DNA of 64,000 nt from Portulaca oleracea (taxonomy: Eukaryota > Streptophyta > Magnoliopsida > Caryophyllales > Portulacaceae): positions 8,237,855 to 8,301,854 of the forward strand of contig CM055877.1 in assembly GCA_029582165.1 (NCBI GenBank). Reading direction: 5' to 3'. The notes beneath the pieces are model-generated. The model saw only the letters and a program-made list of their open reading frames with translations. It searched no databases and was not told the DNA's origin. The position numbers and the translations under genes were made by a program. Positions 1-12,086 of the stretch are shown in pieces; position 1 is the stretch's first letter; each line of letters opens with the position of its first letter.

Positions 1-823
1 TATACATATCCTATACAATTAATAGTCATGTTCCTATCACATTTCTTTGCTTTATAAGCCTCAATTTATTTTTTCTTGCACTTGTTCATGGATTAAATAG
101 TTCATTGATAGTAACTAAAACAATATTGTGTTTGTTTGTTGGTCATACATACCAATCAAAAGCGTTGTGATGGGAAAGTTTATACATGTAACGTCCGATT
201 TCACCAATAAATGGAATAATATCTCATGTAAATTAAACCATGCAAATTTCAGATAAAAATTTTAAATGTATGATACTATGTCACTTAAAAAAGAAAAGTA
301 TATATAGATAATTTTTACTGACGGATTTTAAAAGGTTCTTGGTAGATTAAATTCAATTTAATTACTAGTATTTATCTATGACAAGTTTCTGTAAATGGAG
401 TTCTCGAATATAGAGATTTAATTTGTCATTGCAATTAGCAATGAACATTGTGAAAGTTGATAAGAGCCTAGAAATGATATACTAGTAGGCATGAAGATTA
501 ATAGTGATCATCAAGAGGCCGCGATAAAATATTTTAAGGAAAAAATGCAAAAACGGAAGAAAGAAATAAAAGAACCAATTTAAAGAGCGCTCATTATTGT
601 GGATTTAGTGAAATAATGTCATTTTTATACCTTTGTTACCTGGCTATTGTATGTTGCAGAACTATACATAATTAAATATGTTGTTAATAATTTTTCAATT
701 TGATCTACAACAACAACAATAACAATCTCTCAAAAAAAAAAAGTTTAGATGCAGTATGAAAAAAATAAAATAATTGAAAAAGATGATCAATAAGCACTTT
801 TTTAAAGATTATTTTAAGTAAAA
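1..823. other. Intergenic AT-rich DNA, no gene seen
   Basis: No open reading frame of note and no recognisable element. A short CAA-type microsatellite lies near 703-727. Confidence 0.6.
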
Positions 824-826
824 TTA

Positions 827-1048
827 GACCCTGTTTTTTTATGCGATTGACAAACTGCGGTAGCACAACCTACAGTTTGCCACAACCCGCCACATTTTAC
901 CGCAAATCATTATTTTTCTCTCTCCTCACTTTTCTCCTCTACTTTTTACATCATATCTCCTCACCTACCCCACATACCAATAAACCACCACAATTCCACC
1001 ACACCTCACCACACCATTCCGCAAAATACCGCATAAAAGAACAGGGTC
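827..1048. mobile_element. Tourist-like MITE, copy 1 (TTA TSD)
   Basis: Inverted ends GACCCTGTTTTTTTATGCG and CGCATAAAAGAACAGGGTC are flanked by TTA at 824-826 and 1049-1051. The 222-bp element has no coding capacity. A TTA/TAA duplication with a GGCCCCGTTCTTTTATGCGG-type end is the usual PIF/Harbinger-derived (Tourist) pattern. At least seven more copies occur in this window. Confidence 0.8.
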
Positions 1049-1112
1049 TTATTGAGGAGTCAAAAGGCTAGTACAATAATAAAACTAAAACTACAATTAC
1101 AGTCCACATTAA

Positions 1113-1312
1113 GGCCCCGTTCTTTTGTGCGTTGTGTTTGCGTTTCGATAAGTTGCGTTTGGGTTGCGTTGGGTTGCGGTAGGAATTAATAAATAGGTAA
1201 GTAGAGGTAAGTAGTAGATTGTGATAAGTTGCGTTCTCTTGCATTTGCCATGCGTTAGATTTTATTGATTTTGCGTTACATTTGATGCGTTAACGCATAA
1301 AAGAACGGGGCC
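1113..1312. mobile_element. Tourist-like MITE, copy 2
   Basis: Nearly perfect inverted ends GGCCCCGTTCTTTTGTGCG and CGCATAAAAGAACGGGGCC are flanked by TAA on the left and TTA on the right. The interior is G/T-rich, the complement of copy 1, so it lies in the opposite orientation. Confidence 0.78.
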
Positions 1313-1789
1313 TTAAGATACATAAACAGATAAAATAATTATATCAACTGTCAAAAAGGAATTAAAGATCACTAACAAAAACCACGAGTTAGCCAGCGAA
1401 ATTTAAGAAACAGACAGACAAAAAGTTGGAGAAGAAAAAAGGTCAAAAGTAAAACAGAAATTTTAAAACTACTGTATGAAAAGTAAGCCATTGCCATTTT
1501 AATTATAGAAAAAAAAATCATTTCACATACACTTTAATTTGGCGTATCTTGTCGATTAATTCCTTATTATTTGTTCTCTTTAAAATTTATGTCGTTAAAT
1601 TTTAAAAATTTTAACTGTAAATTTTTCAATATATAAAAATTTATTATATTAAAATGCTATTATTAAATTTATGATGAAAAATATTATATTAAAACTATAA
1701 CATTGTAATGATTAATAAAATAATTATTAGAAATTATCAAATACAAAGTGATATAATGATCAATTAAAAAAGACAAATAATATGAAGTT

Positions 1790-2130
1790 AGCGCTGGTAA
1801 AAATTTGGGTCCGGGTAAATCTGACTTGGACAAATTCGGTTAATGTAAAGCTCGTACGAGAAATTCATATACAGACCTGATTGTATTTTGGGTTGGATCA
1901 GGTCGGACAATTCGGACGAAGCTAAATCCGGGTTGAAATTGGGTTCGGACAATAGAAAAAAGAGAAATTTATGCCCCAATACTCGGTCAATATCTAATTC
2001 GGACGAAAAATTTATATCTAAAATTGATTTATTTAAATTGTACAATTCAGATATTCTGGATCAGACAAAATTTGAGATGGTGCTGTTATATGAAACGGAA
2101 GAACTAGTTACTAGTATGAAAATAATTAGA
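1790..2130 (+). repeat. Dispersed CGGAC-rich repeat, copy C
   Basis: A decayed non-coding repeat with several TCGGAC or TTCGGAC words. Its core (GGACAATAGAAAAAAGAGAA, then a CAATATCTAATTCGGAC-like stretch) aligns by eye with segments at 11610-11900 and 62105-62345, and with the reverse complement of 62875-63115. No clean ends or target duplication are visible, and the class is unknown. Confidence 0.6.
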
Positions 2131-2660
2131 TCCAGAATCCACCGACGCCCCTCTTTTTTCCTGCCCTAATTTTTTTTATTTAATTATTATGAATTCCCTT
2201 TATTCTTTGCTTTGAGTCTGTCACCACCAGCAGTATTCATCATGATCATATAAAGTACTATGTTCACTTTATTTATTTAACAATTTAGTTTAATTTAATT
2301 TAATCTATTTTTGTTTAGTGCTATCTTAATTATGATTGGTCGGTTTGTCATTCCCCAATGTTGTTTAAGAACAATAATAATAGTCTGCCAGTTTTATATA
2401 AAAAAAAAAGTTTGTCAGTCTCAGGTCACTGGAAATCTAAACCCTTGTCCCTTTAATTAATAATGAATTATTATAATTAATAAAGTTTATGATTCACTGC
2501 CTAATTCATTCTTTAGTACTTTAATTATTGTAGTTATGTTTCTAAGTAAAGAATTACTTATTATTAGTACCTAGTAAAAAAATTACCATAGGTAATTTCT
2601 TATTTTGTTTGGGTTTATTGTTGGTACATAGTAAATATAAGATCAATTTTAAGCACTGTT
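2131..2660. other. Intergenic, nothing recognised
   Basis: AT-rich DNA without an ORF, inverted repeat or long-repeat match that I could detect. Confidence 0.5.
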
Positions 2661-2669
2661 ATTTATTCA

Positions 2670-2917
2670 GTAAGTTTACGGTGCGGTAATTTGCGGTGAG
2701 CTGCGGTAAGTTGGGTGTAAATAGTAAACGAGTGTTGAAATATTTTTATTAGGAAATATATTAAGTAATAAATGAGTTGCAGTGGATTGCGGTAAGTTTT
2801 GATGGAAATAATTTTGTTGATTTTACTAAAAAGTTAAATGGTAATGTGTGGTGGATTGTGATAAGTTGAGGTAAGGTGCGATGGGGCAACCTGCGGTATC
2901 GCATAAAAGAACGGTAG
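2670..2917. mobile_element. Tourist-like MITE remnant, copy 3
   Basis: The right end GCGGTATCGCATAAAAGAACGG and the internal TTGCGGT words match the Tourist family. The left end is decayed, so the left boundary is approximate and no TSD can be set. Confidence 0.55.
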
Positions 2918-3094
2918 GTATAATTTGAGATAAAATAATAATCAATTTAATATTTAATAAATAAGTATAGTAATAATTTGATACTTTTAGTTTAAATTCT
3001 AGATCCGCCACTAATACAATATTAATGTGATTTGCATTTTATTCATTAACCATATTCTGCTTCCCCTTGGAAAAATATGGTATATTTTATGTAA

Positions 3095-3310
3095 GGCTCA
3101 CAAAAATATGTCTGACTCAATAATTCGGACATTTTCAATCTGGAAAAAATTAGGTACGGACATAGAGTTTTCATTTAATTTTTGACATTCACTGGTTTGA
3201 TTGAAAGTTCAAACACGATTCGTTCAAATTTCTATTGTGATAACCTAATTTAGACTTGAATGTATGCATATACGATTTGTCCAACCCGATCCAAGCCCAA
3301 AAATACGCAA
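3095..3310 (-). repeat. Dispersed CGGAC-rich repeat, copy E (reverse)
   Basis: The reverse complement contains a CAATAGAAATTTGAACGAAT-like core that lines up with the dispersed repeat copies elsewhere. It is strongly diverged and its boundaries are approximate. Confidence 0.45.
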
Positions 3311-3326
3311 GAAAACTAGATATATA

Positions 3327-3561
3327 CTCCATCCGTTTTTTTTATCTGTCGTTTACAGGTTTCAGTGTCAATTTTTAATCAATAATTTCTAATATAAATA
3401 TCTTCCAAATAAATATAATATTATACTTTTTTAATAGTATTTTTATTACGAATCTAATGACATCAATTTCGTATGATGAATCATTATACAAATTAAAATA
3501 TTAACGATCAAAATTTTTGACACAATTTCCAAGACGACTGATTAAAAACAAATGGAGGGAG
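3327..3561. mobile_element. Stowaway-like MITE
   Basis: Ends CTCCATCCGTTTTTTTTATC and AAATGGAGGGAG are flanked by TA on both sides (3325-3326 and 3562-3563). The CTCCCTCCGTCC-type terminus plus a TA duplication is diagnostic of Stowaway MITEs derived from Tc1/mariner elements. It is 235 bp and non-coding. Confidence 0.75.
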
Positions 3562-3743
3562 TATCAGATATCCGTTTTTCGACGTCCAATGTCTAATTCG
3601 TCTAAACCAAGAATTATCCGGACACGAATTCGTGCTAACTCTAATTTTATGCATGGGTTTTCATTGAAGAATCTTGTGGAGGAAAGTTTCTTCTGCCGAT
3701 GATTATTTTTATGAAAAAAAAATAATGGTAATATTAAGAATTA

Positions 3744-4242
3744 CTACCTCCACCTCTAAATAAGTGTCAAATTTTTTAACTATATTGTCTCTTTTTATTT
3801 ACCAAACTTACAATTTTAATAATTAAAATACTCATGTTATTCCTAATTAATAAATAAGACTCACTTTACTTTTTAAAATATTCTCCTTTATTACTACTAA
3901 ATGAAAGCCGAAAGGATATATTCGTCTAAATCCAACTTTTTTTTAATCAAAATTCCCAAGTACCTTAAATCTCTAAAGATAATTTTTTTGACACTTATAA
4001 GGGACTGTTAGGATTAGCAAAGCTTGTCTTACTTTCTTAGTTTCTTTGTTTCCTTATCTTGTTTTTTGGTTTGTTAGGTATGGGAAGTTAGCTATATAAA
4101 GTCTTCCTTCCCTTCATTTATAGTAGGAGTTGAGATTGTATTTTCTATCAATAAACAACATTCCTCTAAATCTCAACTTTCTCCTTCTCTATCTTTTCCA
4201 GTTTCAATGTATTGGACTGAAATTTAACAGGGACGGAGGTAG
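3744..4242. mobile_element. Stowaway-like MITE split by a solo LTR
   Basis: Left end CTACCTCCACCTCTAAATAA and right end GGACGGAGGTAG are flanked by TA (3742-3743 and 4243-4244). The MITE sequence is interrupted at 4006-4229 by a solo LTR. Removing the LTR and one TSD leaves a MITE of about 270 bp, normal for the family. Confidence 0.72.
4006..4229 (+). mobile_element. 224-bp solo LTR nested in a MITE (TSD GGGAC)
   Basis: Starts TGTTAGGATTAGCAAAGC and ends AATTTAACA. It is flanked by perfect 5-bp duplications GGGAC at 4001-4005 and 4230-4234. Inside are TATATAAAG near 4093 and AATAAA near 4150, as expected for LTR promoter and polyadenylation signals. The short length suggests a TRIM or small copia family. 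No second LTR or internal domain is present. Confidence 0.78.
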
Positions 4243-4684
4243 TAATCACTTTTTTTTATTATTTAGAAAGGACAATTAATTATGGTGCTTAATGTTGTTT
4301 TTGAAGGCATAATTAAGGTGTTTATTTTATGGTCTTAAATGCGAGACTCGTGCAGGAACCAAGATCACAGATTCATGGTGTGTAGTATCAGCAATTTCCT
4401 GGATATTCCCAAATCTATGCACTTGAGTCTTGACTCATTTCTGCAAACATCAATTAATTAATCAATATTTATTTTTATAACTAATTATGGATTATTATAA
4501 TTTTATTACTTGGAATTAACAAAAATGGCAGTTGCTTTCAACTGCTTGTTTATTTTTAATCGATCACTTTCCACCTTCCTTCGTCCTGGGTTTGGGGGAA
4601 AAGCCAAGCTCATAAAATAGTGTGTAAAACAATTTTTTTAGTAATTTATGAATTTTACGAGACATTTGTTAGTTAAAAATGATA

Positions 4685-4933
4685 CTACCTCTGTCCCAAA
4701 TTATTTGTCCAATTACCTAACTCCCTTGTCCCAAAATGTTTGTCCATTTTATAATTCCAATGATTGTAATTTCTATTATACCTCTAATAAATACTCTTTT
4801 GTTTCTTTTTTATTTTTTTCACATGAAAAAAGTAAGGACAATTCTGGTACATTACACATGTTTCCTCCCATTTCCCATGATCATTGGACTTTTAAATATG
4901 ATTGGATAGACAAACAATATGGGACCGAGGTAG
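4685..4933. mobile_element. Stowaway-like MITE
   Basis: Ends CTACCTCTGTCCCAAATTAT and ATGGGACCGAGGTAG. The left flank is TA and the right flank is TG, a one-base-decayed TA duplication. 249 bp. Confidence 0.65.
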
Positions 4934-5924
4934 TGTGAATATTGGGACAAAATATTTTTAAATGTCTAAATTAAATTAAATGGTTTCATAATAAATTATT
5001 ATAAGATCGTTTATCTGATATAATAAATTATGAAAATTTCTATAATCCACTCAAACATAGGTCTAAGCTGATATTCAAAATCGTAAACAAACTATATTTC
5101 AACATGTCCTCTCAAGTAAATGCCCATCAGAATTGATATGCATAGGTCAGATTTTCTCATAACCTTATGTTATTTAATAATATGTGGTAGTTATTAGTTA
5201 ATACTTAATATTCGAATTTGCTAGGGTTCAAAATTGAAATCTCTAATTTAGAAAGATTTATATAATATTGAGGAATCAATTCAACGGAAATTTGGATTGA
5301 TGGTTTTGTCAAAACAAAAGTTTAAACTGATTTTGAAAATGCATATAAAAAAAAATATTAAACAAATATTACGGTAAATACGTTTGATTTCACATTATTT
5401 CAAAGTAAGAACGGTTCATACATGCATGATGCTATATTATTACAGAAATGATAAATGTCTTGGGCAAGACACATATTAAGTGTCTTGTCATGATATAAAA
5501 CCTATATATTTGTAAATTAAATTGAAAAAAATTACATGATTGACTTCTATAACTATAATAATATATATAAATGGTATAAAATCACACTTTTATTTTTTAA
5601 AAAAAATTTACTTAAAGGCGTCTAAAATATGCCCAACGGACGTGGTTCATTCATCAGGGTGTCAATTTTAATTGTTGGCATAGCCATCACGTTCCAATAT
5701 TCTTATAATTGATAATTAATAGAACCAGTCAAAAATTTGAGGTTAAAAATGATAATACGTATTAGTTTTATTATTATTGAACGCTTTTAGAAAAAACTCC
5801 ATAATTACTATTCCTTAATTCTTAATACTACGTATTTGTCACCTTAAAAATTATGTAGTACTCATTTATTATTTTAATTATAAATTTTTTAAACTTATAT
5901 AATAATTTATTGTATGAAACTATT
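4934..5924. other. Intergenic AT-rich DNA
   Basis: No gene and no bounded repeat recognised. Confidence 0.5.
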
Positions 5925-6406
5925 TGTTAGGGTAATTAATAAAAGCAGATTTATCATAGCGGAAGTGAAAGATAATATGACTATTGGATATCGAAAAAAA
6001 TAAATGCAAGAATAAAGGGGATAAGAATTTAACATGAAAACCCAAATCGGGAAAAATCACGGGAGTCACAATCTCAAACAAATGCACTATTGGTAGAGAT
6101 TGCAACAAACAATCTCACCCTGAGATCAACATAAAGAGAGTACAATAACTCACACAAACTCTCACCGAAGTGGAATACGAAATTGTTGAATATTTGAATA
6201 CACCTCCTCCCCTGGGCGATGCCCCAAAAATTGGTCGCATCAAACAAGATGAATGAACCCTCTATTTATCGGGAAAATTTCTCCCTAAACTTAGCTACCT
6301 TGACCCCTATTTCAAAGATAATATTCCAAATAGTATACTAATATAATTAGGAAACAACCAGTTGTAAGATCAAGAGATTGGGTGTTTTTAGGACTCTTTC
6401 CTAACA
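5925..6406 (-). repeat. TRIM 3' LTR
   Basis: 482-bp repeat, TGTTAG...CTAACA on the + strand, homologous to 6680-7175. By the primer-binding-site position it is the 3' LTR on the - strand. Confidence 0.7.
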
Positions 6407-6679
6407 ATCACCACCTTGGACTAAAATTAACGAAAGATCCAAAATTTCTTTATCCCCAACAAACCTCTAAAAGGTAGAATTGCAATGGGTAGCCAAATCG
6501 CTGAATGACCACAATCTGGACTCAACAAAAATCTTCACAAGCCCCATATCTGATCTTGCCAACGAATTTCTCAATATCCACAAGCAAATTTTCTGAATGT
6601 AGTCATCTCATAACCGAAGCTCTTACATTAAACCCTAACTCAATGAAATTTGAACCACTATGGCTCTGATCATACCACT

Positions 6680-7175
6680 TGTTAGGGTAATTAATAAGAG
6701 GAGATTTATCATCGCGGAAGTGAAAGATAAAATGATTAATGGATATCGAGAAAAATAAATGCAAGAATAAAGGGGACAAGGATTTAACATGGAAAACCCA
6801 AATCAGGAAAAACCAGAGGCGACACAATCTCAAACAAATCCACTATTAGTAGAGATTACAACAAACGATCTTACCCTGAGATCAACATAAAAAGAGTATA
6901 ATAATTCACACAAACTCTCAACTGTCACCAAATTGGAATACGAAATTGTTGAATATCTGAATACACCTCCTCCCATGGGACTAGCCCCCAAAACGGTTGT
7001 CGCAAACAAGGTGAATGAACCCTCTATTTATAGGGAAGAATTCTCTCTAACCTACCTTCACCCCGATTCGAAAGATAATATTGAAGATAATATTCCAAAT
7101 ATTATCCTAATATAATTAAGAAACAACTAATTGTGAAATTAAAAAATTAGGTGATTTTAGCACACTTTTCTAACA
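6680..7175 (-). repeat. TRIM 5' LTR
   Basis: 496-bp copy of the repeat at 5925-6406. It is adjacent to the initiator-Met-type primer-binding site at 6662-6677, hence the 5' LTR on the - strand. Confidence 0.7.
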
Positions 7176-7292
7176 TTATATTATTATATATATCATTAGA
7201 TATACAGTGAAAAATACTTTCATAAAAGTATAGCTTTATATTTTTTAAAAATAAACTGTTAAAAATTGATGCTCAAATGGAATGAAGGTAAC

Positions 7293-8295
7293 TGAAAGAA
7301 CCCTAGAGGGGGGGTGAATAGGATGAAATTTTCTGCACAATATAAACACTGGTAAAGGACGTTAGGTCTTAACCTAATTTAGATTAATATTTAACTTGTG
7401 ATAATTCAAAATAACTTAGAAATAAAGGACAATAAGTAAGTACTGAATAACCTCCTTTATTTCAATGGAACATAATGTAGACCAAATATAAACGTTTCTA
7501 AGGTGAACGTCCTTAGGGTTTACAGATGAACAGAACGACGAACAAGATTTCTGGAAAAACACACCAACACAGTTTTGATGCAAACAACAATCGATCCTAA
7601 GTCCTTCTAGGAATCGATTACACCAACACAAATCAATTCTAAGTCTGTTAAGAATTGAATTCACTCAAACACAAATTGCTCACACAGTCGTTCTTCTTTC
7701 AACTCGAAGAACACAACCAAAACATAGAACCCAATTCTTTGTTTTGAACACCCGATTACTTCCGTGGAATCGTTGGTCTTCTTCGATTTCAAGGTCTTCT
7801 ATTTATAAGGTTATTGTCATCAACAGAATAGAGTCGTTGGAGGATTGATTCTGCCCAGATTCTTTCTTTCTTCATGCTTCGCTATTTCCTTCCAATTTTG
7901 CTCCAGTCTTCTTTCCTTTTTGCGGGATTCCGGGAATTTGCAATCTTCATTCTCTTTTCAATTTCATGGTCGATTGTTTTCTACAATTCACATAGTTACA
8001 ATCGATTTTAGTCTGGTTAGAAAAAGGATAGAAAAAACAGATTAACTTGTTTCCAGAAAACTTCCCTGTTTTCTGCTCTTATTTATCTTTCACGACAAAG
8101 CTTCTCGCCTAGGGTGAACGTCCTTATGGTGCCTTGAGTGAACGTCCTTATGATGCCCTATGTGAATGTCCTTCTGCCTGCTTTGAGATTTCTTTCCTTA
8201 CGCATCATATCTTTTCTGACTATTCAAATTTTGGCTTTCATTTAAAACTGATCCAGCGCCAAGGTCCTTGTCAACGTCCTTGAGAGATTCTAACA
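7293..8295. mobile_element. Probable solo LTR, 1.0 kb
   Basis: Begins TGAAAGAACCCTAGAGGGGG and ends GATTCTAACA, i.e. TG...CA termini. Flanks GTAAC (7288-7292) and GTAAT (8296-8300) differ by one base. It contains a TATTTATAAGG box near 7800 and repeats of the phrase GTGAACGTCCTTA near 7504 and 8112-8150. No coding sequence is present. The family is not identified and the orientation is unproven. Confidence 0.6.
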
Positions 8296-8567
8296 GTAAT
8301 AATCAACTAGAAGTGGTAATGGACCAACCAGAAGTAGACAAAGATTATTGTTAATTGTTGACTGAAAATTGGTGAGTTTTGACCTAAACTGCAAAACCTA
8401 CGATTAGTGCTATTAAGTATTAGTCAGTACATTAATCGAGTTTAGTGATGCAATTAGGGTCACGTGGTCGAAGCTAATTAATGATACGTGAAGTTGACGG
8501 AACTAATCAGTTTCTAAGGTCAACAGTATGCATGAAACTTGCCAATCTCAGCCGATCAACTTTGATA

Positions 8568-8820
8568 CTCCTCTTTTTTTTTTTTAAATCTGATTTTTTA
8601 CTGATTTTTCTCTTTTCATACTATTAATTTAATTTATAATTTGGTGAGTATTATTTATTAATTTACAATTTTAATAATATATTAATCGCTAATTTCTTAC
8701 TTTAACTATCATATTCATTGAATAAAACACTAAAAATCAACTTTAATTGAAATATATTTAAATAAAATTTATATTTTTGAAAACTCTCTCCAAATATCAA
8801 TTTTAAAAAAAAGGAGGGAG
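8568..8820. mobile_element. Stowaway-like MITE
   Basis: Ends CTCCTCTTTTTTTTTTTAAA and AAAAAAGGAGGGAG with flanking TA on both sides. 253 bp, AT-rich. Confidence 0.65.
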
Positions 8821-8822
8821 TA

Positions 8823-9511
8823 GTCATTTTGTGATTTTATATGTCAGTTTGATAAAATGTGACTATTAATTCATTATTTCTATTAACTTATTATAATAAA
8901 GAATGTAAATTGATTTTATAATAATAACAATGATAATATTTTGAAAATAGTTTTCTAATATTAGTGATTTAATTTAGTTGTATATCATAACAGTATATCA
9001 CTGTAGTTTATAATTACTACTAATTTATGTTCAAAGTTTTATTGCAACACCAAACTTTCATTGCATTTTACCGTGGGAATTTTGGGATCAATGTAATCTC
9101 AATTAGTAGGAAATCAACGTGAAATTCAGATTATAAAAAACAAATAAATATGTGAATAAATGAGTGCATGCATATATATCATATTAGAAATATGCATGAC
9201 AATATTACTTGGGAAAATGTTTTATAGGGAAATAATAGTAGTTTTTCTTCCCCCACAACAAAGAGGGAAGAAATACATTTTTTTAAAAAATAAAAATAAA
9301 AATAAAAATAAGAGGGAAGGAAATATGTAATGTGATGAAGACATTGATGGTAGTACTTTCCAAGAGAACAGGGAACCTGTTTAGTGTATGATTCAATTGA
9401 ATTCATTCATTGGAAAAGATATAATCAACATCATGTTATGTTATCTAATCTCATCATGTTCATATATAGAATCATTCCACATCAGATTTCATTCAAGCTG
9501 GACATGGTTCA
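8823..9511. other. Intergenic AT-rich DNA
   Basis: No gene recognised. A short AAAAATA-type simple repeat lies near 9290-9310. Confidence 0.45.
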
Positions 9512-9659
9512 GGCACCGTTCTCTTATATGGTGGAATTGCGGTGCGATAATTGGAAATATTTGGAATTTTAATAATAGGGTAAATAGTATATTGCGGTGA
9601 GTTATGGTAGATTGCGGTAAATTGCAGTAACTTGCAGTACCGCATAAAAGAACGGTGCC
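9512..9659. mobile_element. Tourist-like MITE, copy 4 (short)
   Basis: Ends GGCACCGTTCTCTTATATGG and CCGCATAAAAGAACGGTGCC are inverted copies. At 148 bp it is internally deleted relative to the other copies. No convincing TSD. Confidence 0.65.
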
Positions 9660-10039
9660 AGCTTATATATGTAAGTCCCTACTTATTTACCGTTTTTTTT
9701 GTGAAGGCTAAGTGTTTACCTGTTCATTATATTGTTGTCTAACCTTCCGTTAAAGTATAATGTATTAGTGTCCAATAATTCTAAAGTTTTTCTTTCTGCT
9801 CTTTTAATTATATGCTTGTAATATTGCATCTTTTGTTTGCTTTATAGAGCCATTATAATGTGGATTGATAAAGGGATTTTGAGATTCATCAAATCCCCAT
9901 TGGATCCTCAAATTTAATAAGATCCATGTTTAAATTAATTATATTTCTTTGTAAAAGTTAAAATACGTTTAATTAGCATTTTTAGATTTGAGGTCCATAT
10001 TTTTGAATTTAGGTTCTCTTTGGAAAAGAATTGTTGACT

Positions 10040-10650
10040 GTTAGCTATTTATATGGACGGTTTATTATTAGGTTATTGGACGCTAATACAGTACTGTACT
10101 TTGGGGGTGTTGGTTAATAATGCATTAAACTTTTTTCTTGGACAATAATATACTATACTTTGTGTGTTGGACAATAATGCATATGAAGCGATTCTGGCAG
10201 TAGTTAACTCGGTGACGGTCTTACATGGTGGGTTGAGAAGCAAAAAAAATAAAATCTTTACTAAATTAATGCAATATCAGGCATTATCAGCAAGAGCAAA
10301 TGAAATTTAATTATTTTTTTTTTCAAATTCACCTCATTAATTACTCTACATTTTCGCTAATGTAAATGGTGTTTTTTGTTTGCAAAAAAATAGAATTCAT
10401 CTTTATTTATTTGGACTTGCTTACATGACATTAATTTAGTAAAACTTTTAATTTTTTTGCTACTCAATCTACCACGCAAAACCGTCGCCGAGTTAGCACC
10501 ATCGGAATCGTTTCAGGTGCATTATTGTCCAATACCCCAAAATACAACATATTATTGTCCAAGAAAAAAGTTCAGTACATTATTGTCCAACGCCTCCAGA
10601 GTACAGTGTATTAGCTTCCAAAAATCCTTATTATTAGCTATTTAAATCGA
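10040..10650. repeat. Foldback element with ~200-bp inverted arms
   Basis: The arm at about 10045-10250 and the reverse complement of about 10440-10645 align closely. They share CTTTTTTCTTGGACAATAAT and several further TTGGACAATAATG-like words. About 190 bp of unrelated AT-rich DNA separates them. Related words recur at 46140-46240. No TSD was resolved. Confidence 0.65.
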
Positions 10651-11600
10651 TTGTTTAGACTGTCATTTGAAATAAAAGTGTATTGTCAAATTAGTTTGCA
10701 CAGTAACATTCTACTTAAACCTTTTATCACTAATTCTTTTCTTATGAAACCCTTTACCCCACTAATTCAACATAATGTGCATCAATTATTATCTTTTTTT
10801 AATTTCAATTTATATTTATTTATATGAGATCTATATTAGGCCTTCACAATGTCACAAGCATTTTATTTTAGTATTTCGATTCTTCATTGTTTTTATTTTT
10901 TCGATTATTCAAAGCCTTAAATGTTAAAAAATTCACAATACACAACAAACAAAACTTTACAGGAAACTGCAAAATGACACCTCCTAAGAGAAAAGAAATC
11001 AAGATCAAAGAGCCACAAAAATAACAGATAAACCGAAAAAATATTACTACGCACTTCAAAACACGAAACAAATCACAAAATATCCATGCATAATTTATGC
11101 TTTTTGTTTTTATGAATAGAATAAAACAAATCAAATGGATCCACATTTTTTCATTCGAAATTATAGAAAAAGGAAAAAAAAGGTTGCTTCATAAATACTT
11201 AAGTAAGAAACAGAAATATAGTGAAGATTGAAGAATGAGTGAATACTAACAGTACTGAAGCTGCCGACAGTGTAGGCAAGAGGATTGAAGAGAGGGAGAC
11301 CAAATACAAAGGAAGGAATAAATGAATGAATGAATTAAGGAATATAAATTTTTAAAAAAAAACATAAAAAGGGAAAGTGATGGTAGGCAAATAAACAAAT
11401 AAACTATGCATGGAAACGTATATGTGTAGGGCATTGAATTCAATAATTTCACATGGAATTGGACCATCCCCCAATTGGATGAATATATATATTCCATCAA
11501 AAACTATAGGAATTGACCGATTGAGATATATTTGTCATCCCTAATTAATTTCCTGCATTGTTACTTTCTCACGGTGCCACCTCACCTTCTTGTTTTGTTT
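10651..11600. other. Intergenic, nothing recognised
   Basis: AT-rich sequence. Open frames here are short, low in complexity and match no family I know. Confidence 0.5.
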
Positions 11601-11609
11601 TTCTATTTA

Positions 11610-11900
11610 TTGGCTCCGGTAAAAGTTTGGGTTCAGTTGTATTCGATGAGTCGAATTCAGTTAATGTTAAAATTTAGATGAGAAGTCGATGTTTAGACTA
11701 GATTTTTTGAGTCGGATCTGCAAGTCAAACAATTCAGACGGATCAAGATCGAATTTGGACAAGGAAGAAATAGAAATATCGTGTTTGAATATTCAGTCAA
11801 TTTCATCAATACAAAATTGGATCCAGACAAAACCGCGCAAATTTTCTCCAGATCAGATGAATTCGGACATTTGGGTCAAAGGAAATTTTGCATGCGCTGC
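11610..11900 (+). repeat. Dispersed CGGAC-rich repeat, copy A
   Basis: Contains GAAATAGAAATATCGTGT followed by an ATTCAGTCAATTTC stretch, matching 62105-62345 almost word for word and 1790-2130 more loosely. Confidence 0.6.
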
Positions 11901-12086
11901 TGTTTATCTACTCCCTCAGCGTTAAGATAATAGTTTCAATTTTAAAAATAATAGCTTCTCTGCATTAGGGTATGTTTGATGGGAGGAGAAATAGTTTCAT
12001 TAAGATAAATTTTCATGGAAAATGGTTTTTGACGAAATTAATTATTATTTTAAAATTTTTGATTAAGCAAAATATAAAACATGTTG

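Larger units (their letters stand above)
5925..7175 (-). mobile_element. TRIM-type LTR retrotransposon, non-coding
   Basis: Two direct repeats (5925-6406 and 6680-7175), each beginning TGTTAGGGTAATTAATAA and ending CTAACA, flank an internal segment of only 273 bp. Just inside the right-hand repeat the + strand reads GGCTCTGATCATACCA, the complement of an initiator-Met primer-binding site carrying a 2-base insertion. The element is therefore transcribed on the - strand. At the other end the - strand reads a purine-rich AAGGTGGTGAT next to the LTR, a candidate polypurine tract. Without coding capacity it fits a terminal-repeat retrotransposon in miniature. Flanks CTATT and TTATA do not form a clean TSD, suggesting age. 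Confidence 0.72.

Noticed and set aside
5920..7180. TSD for the TRIM at 5925-7175
   Set aside because: Flanks CTATT and TTATA do not match well enough to claim a duplication.
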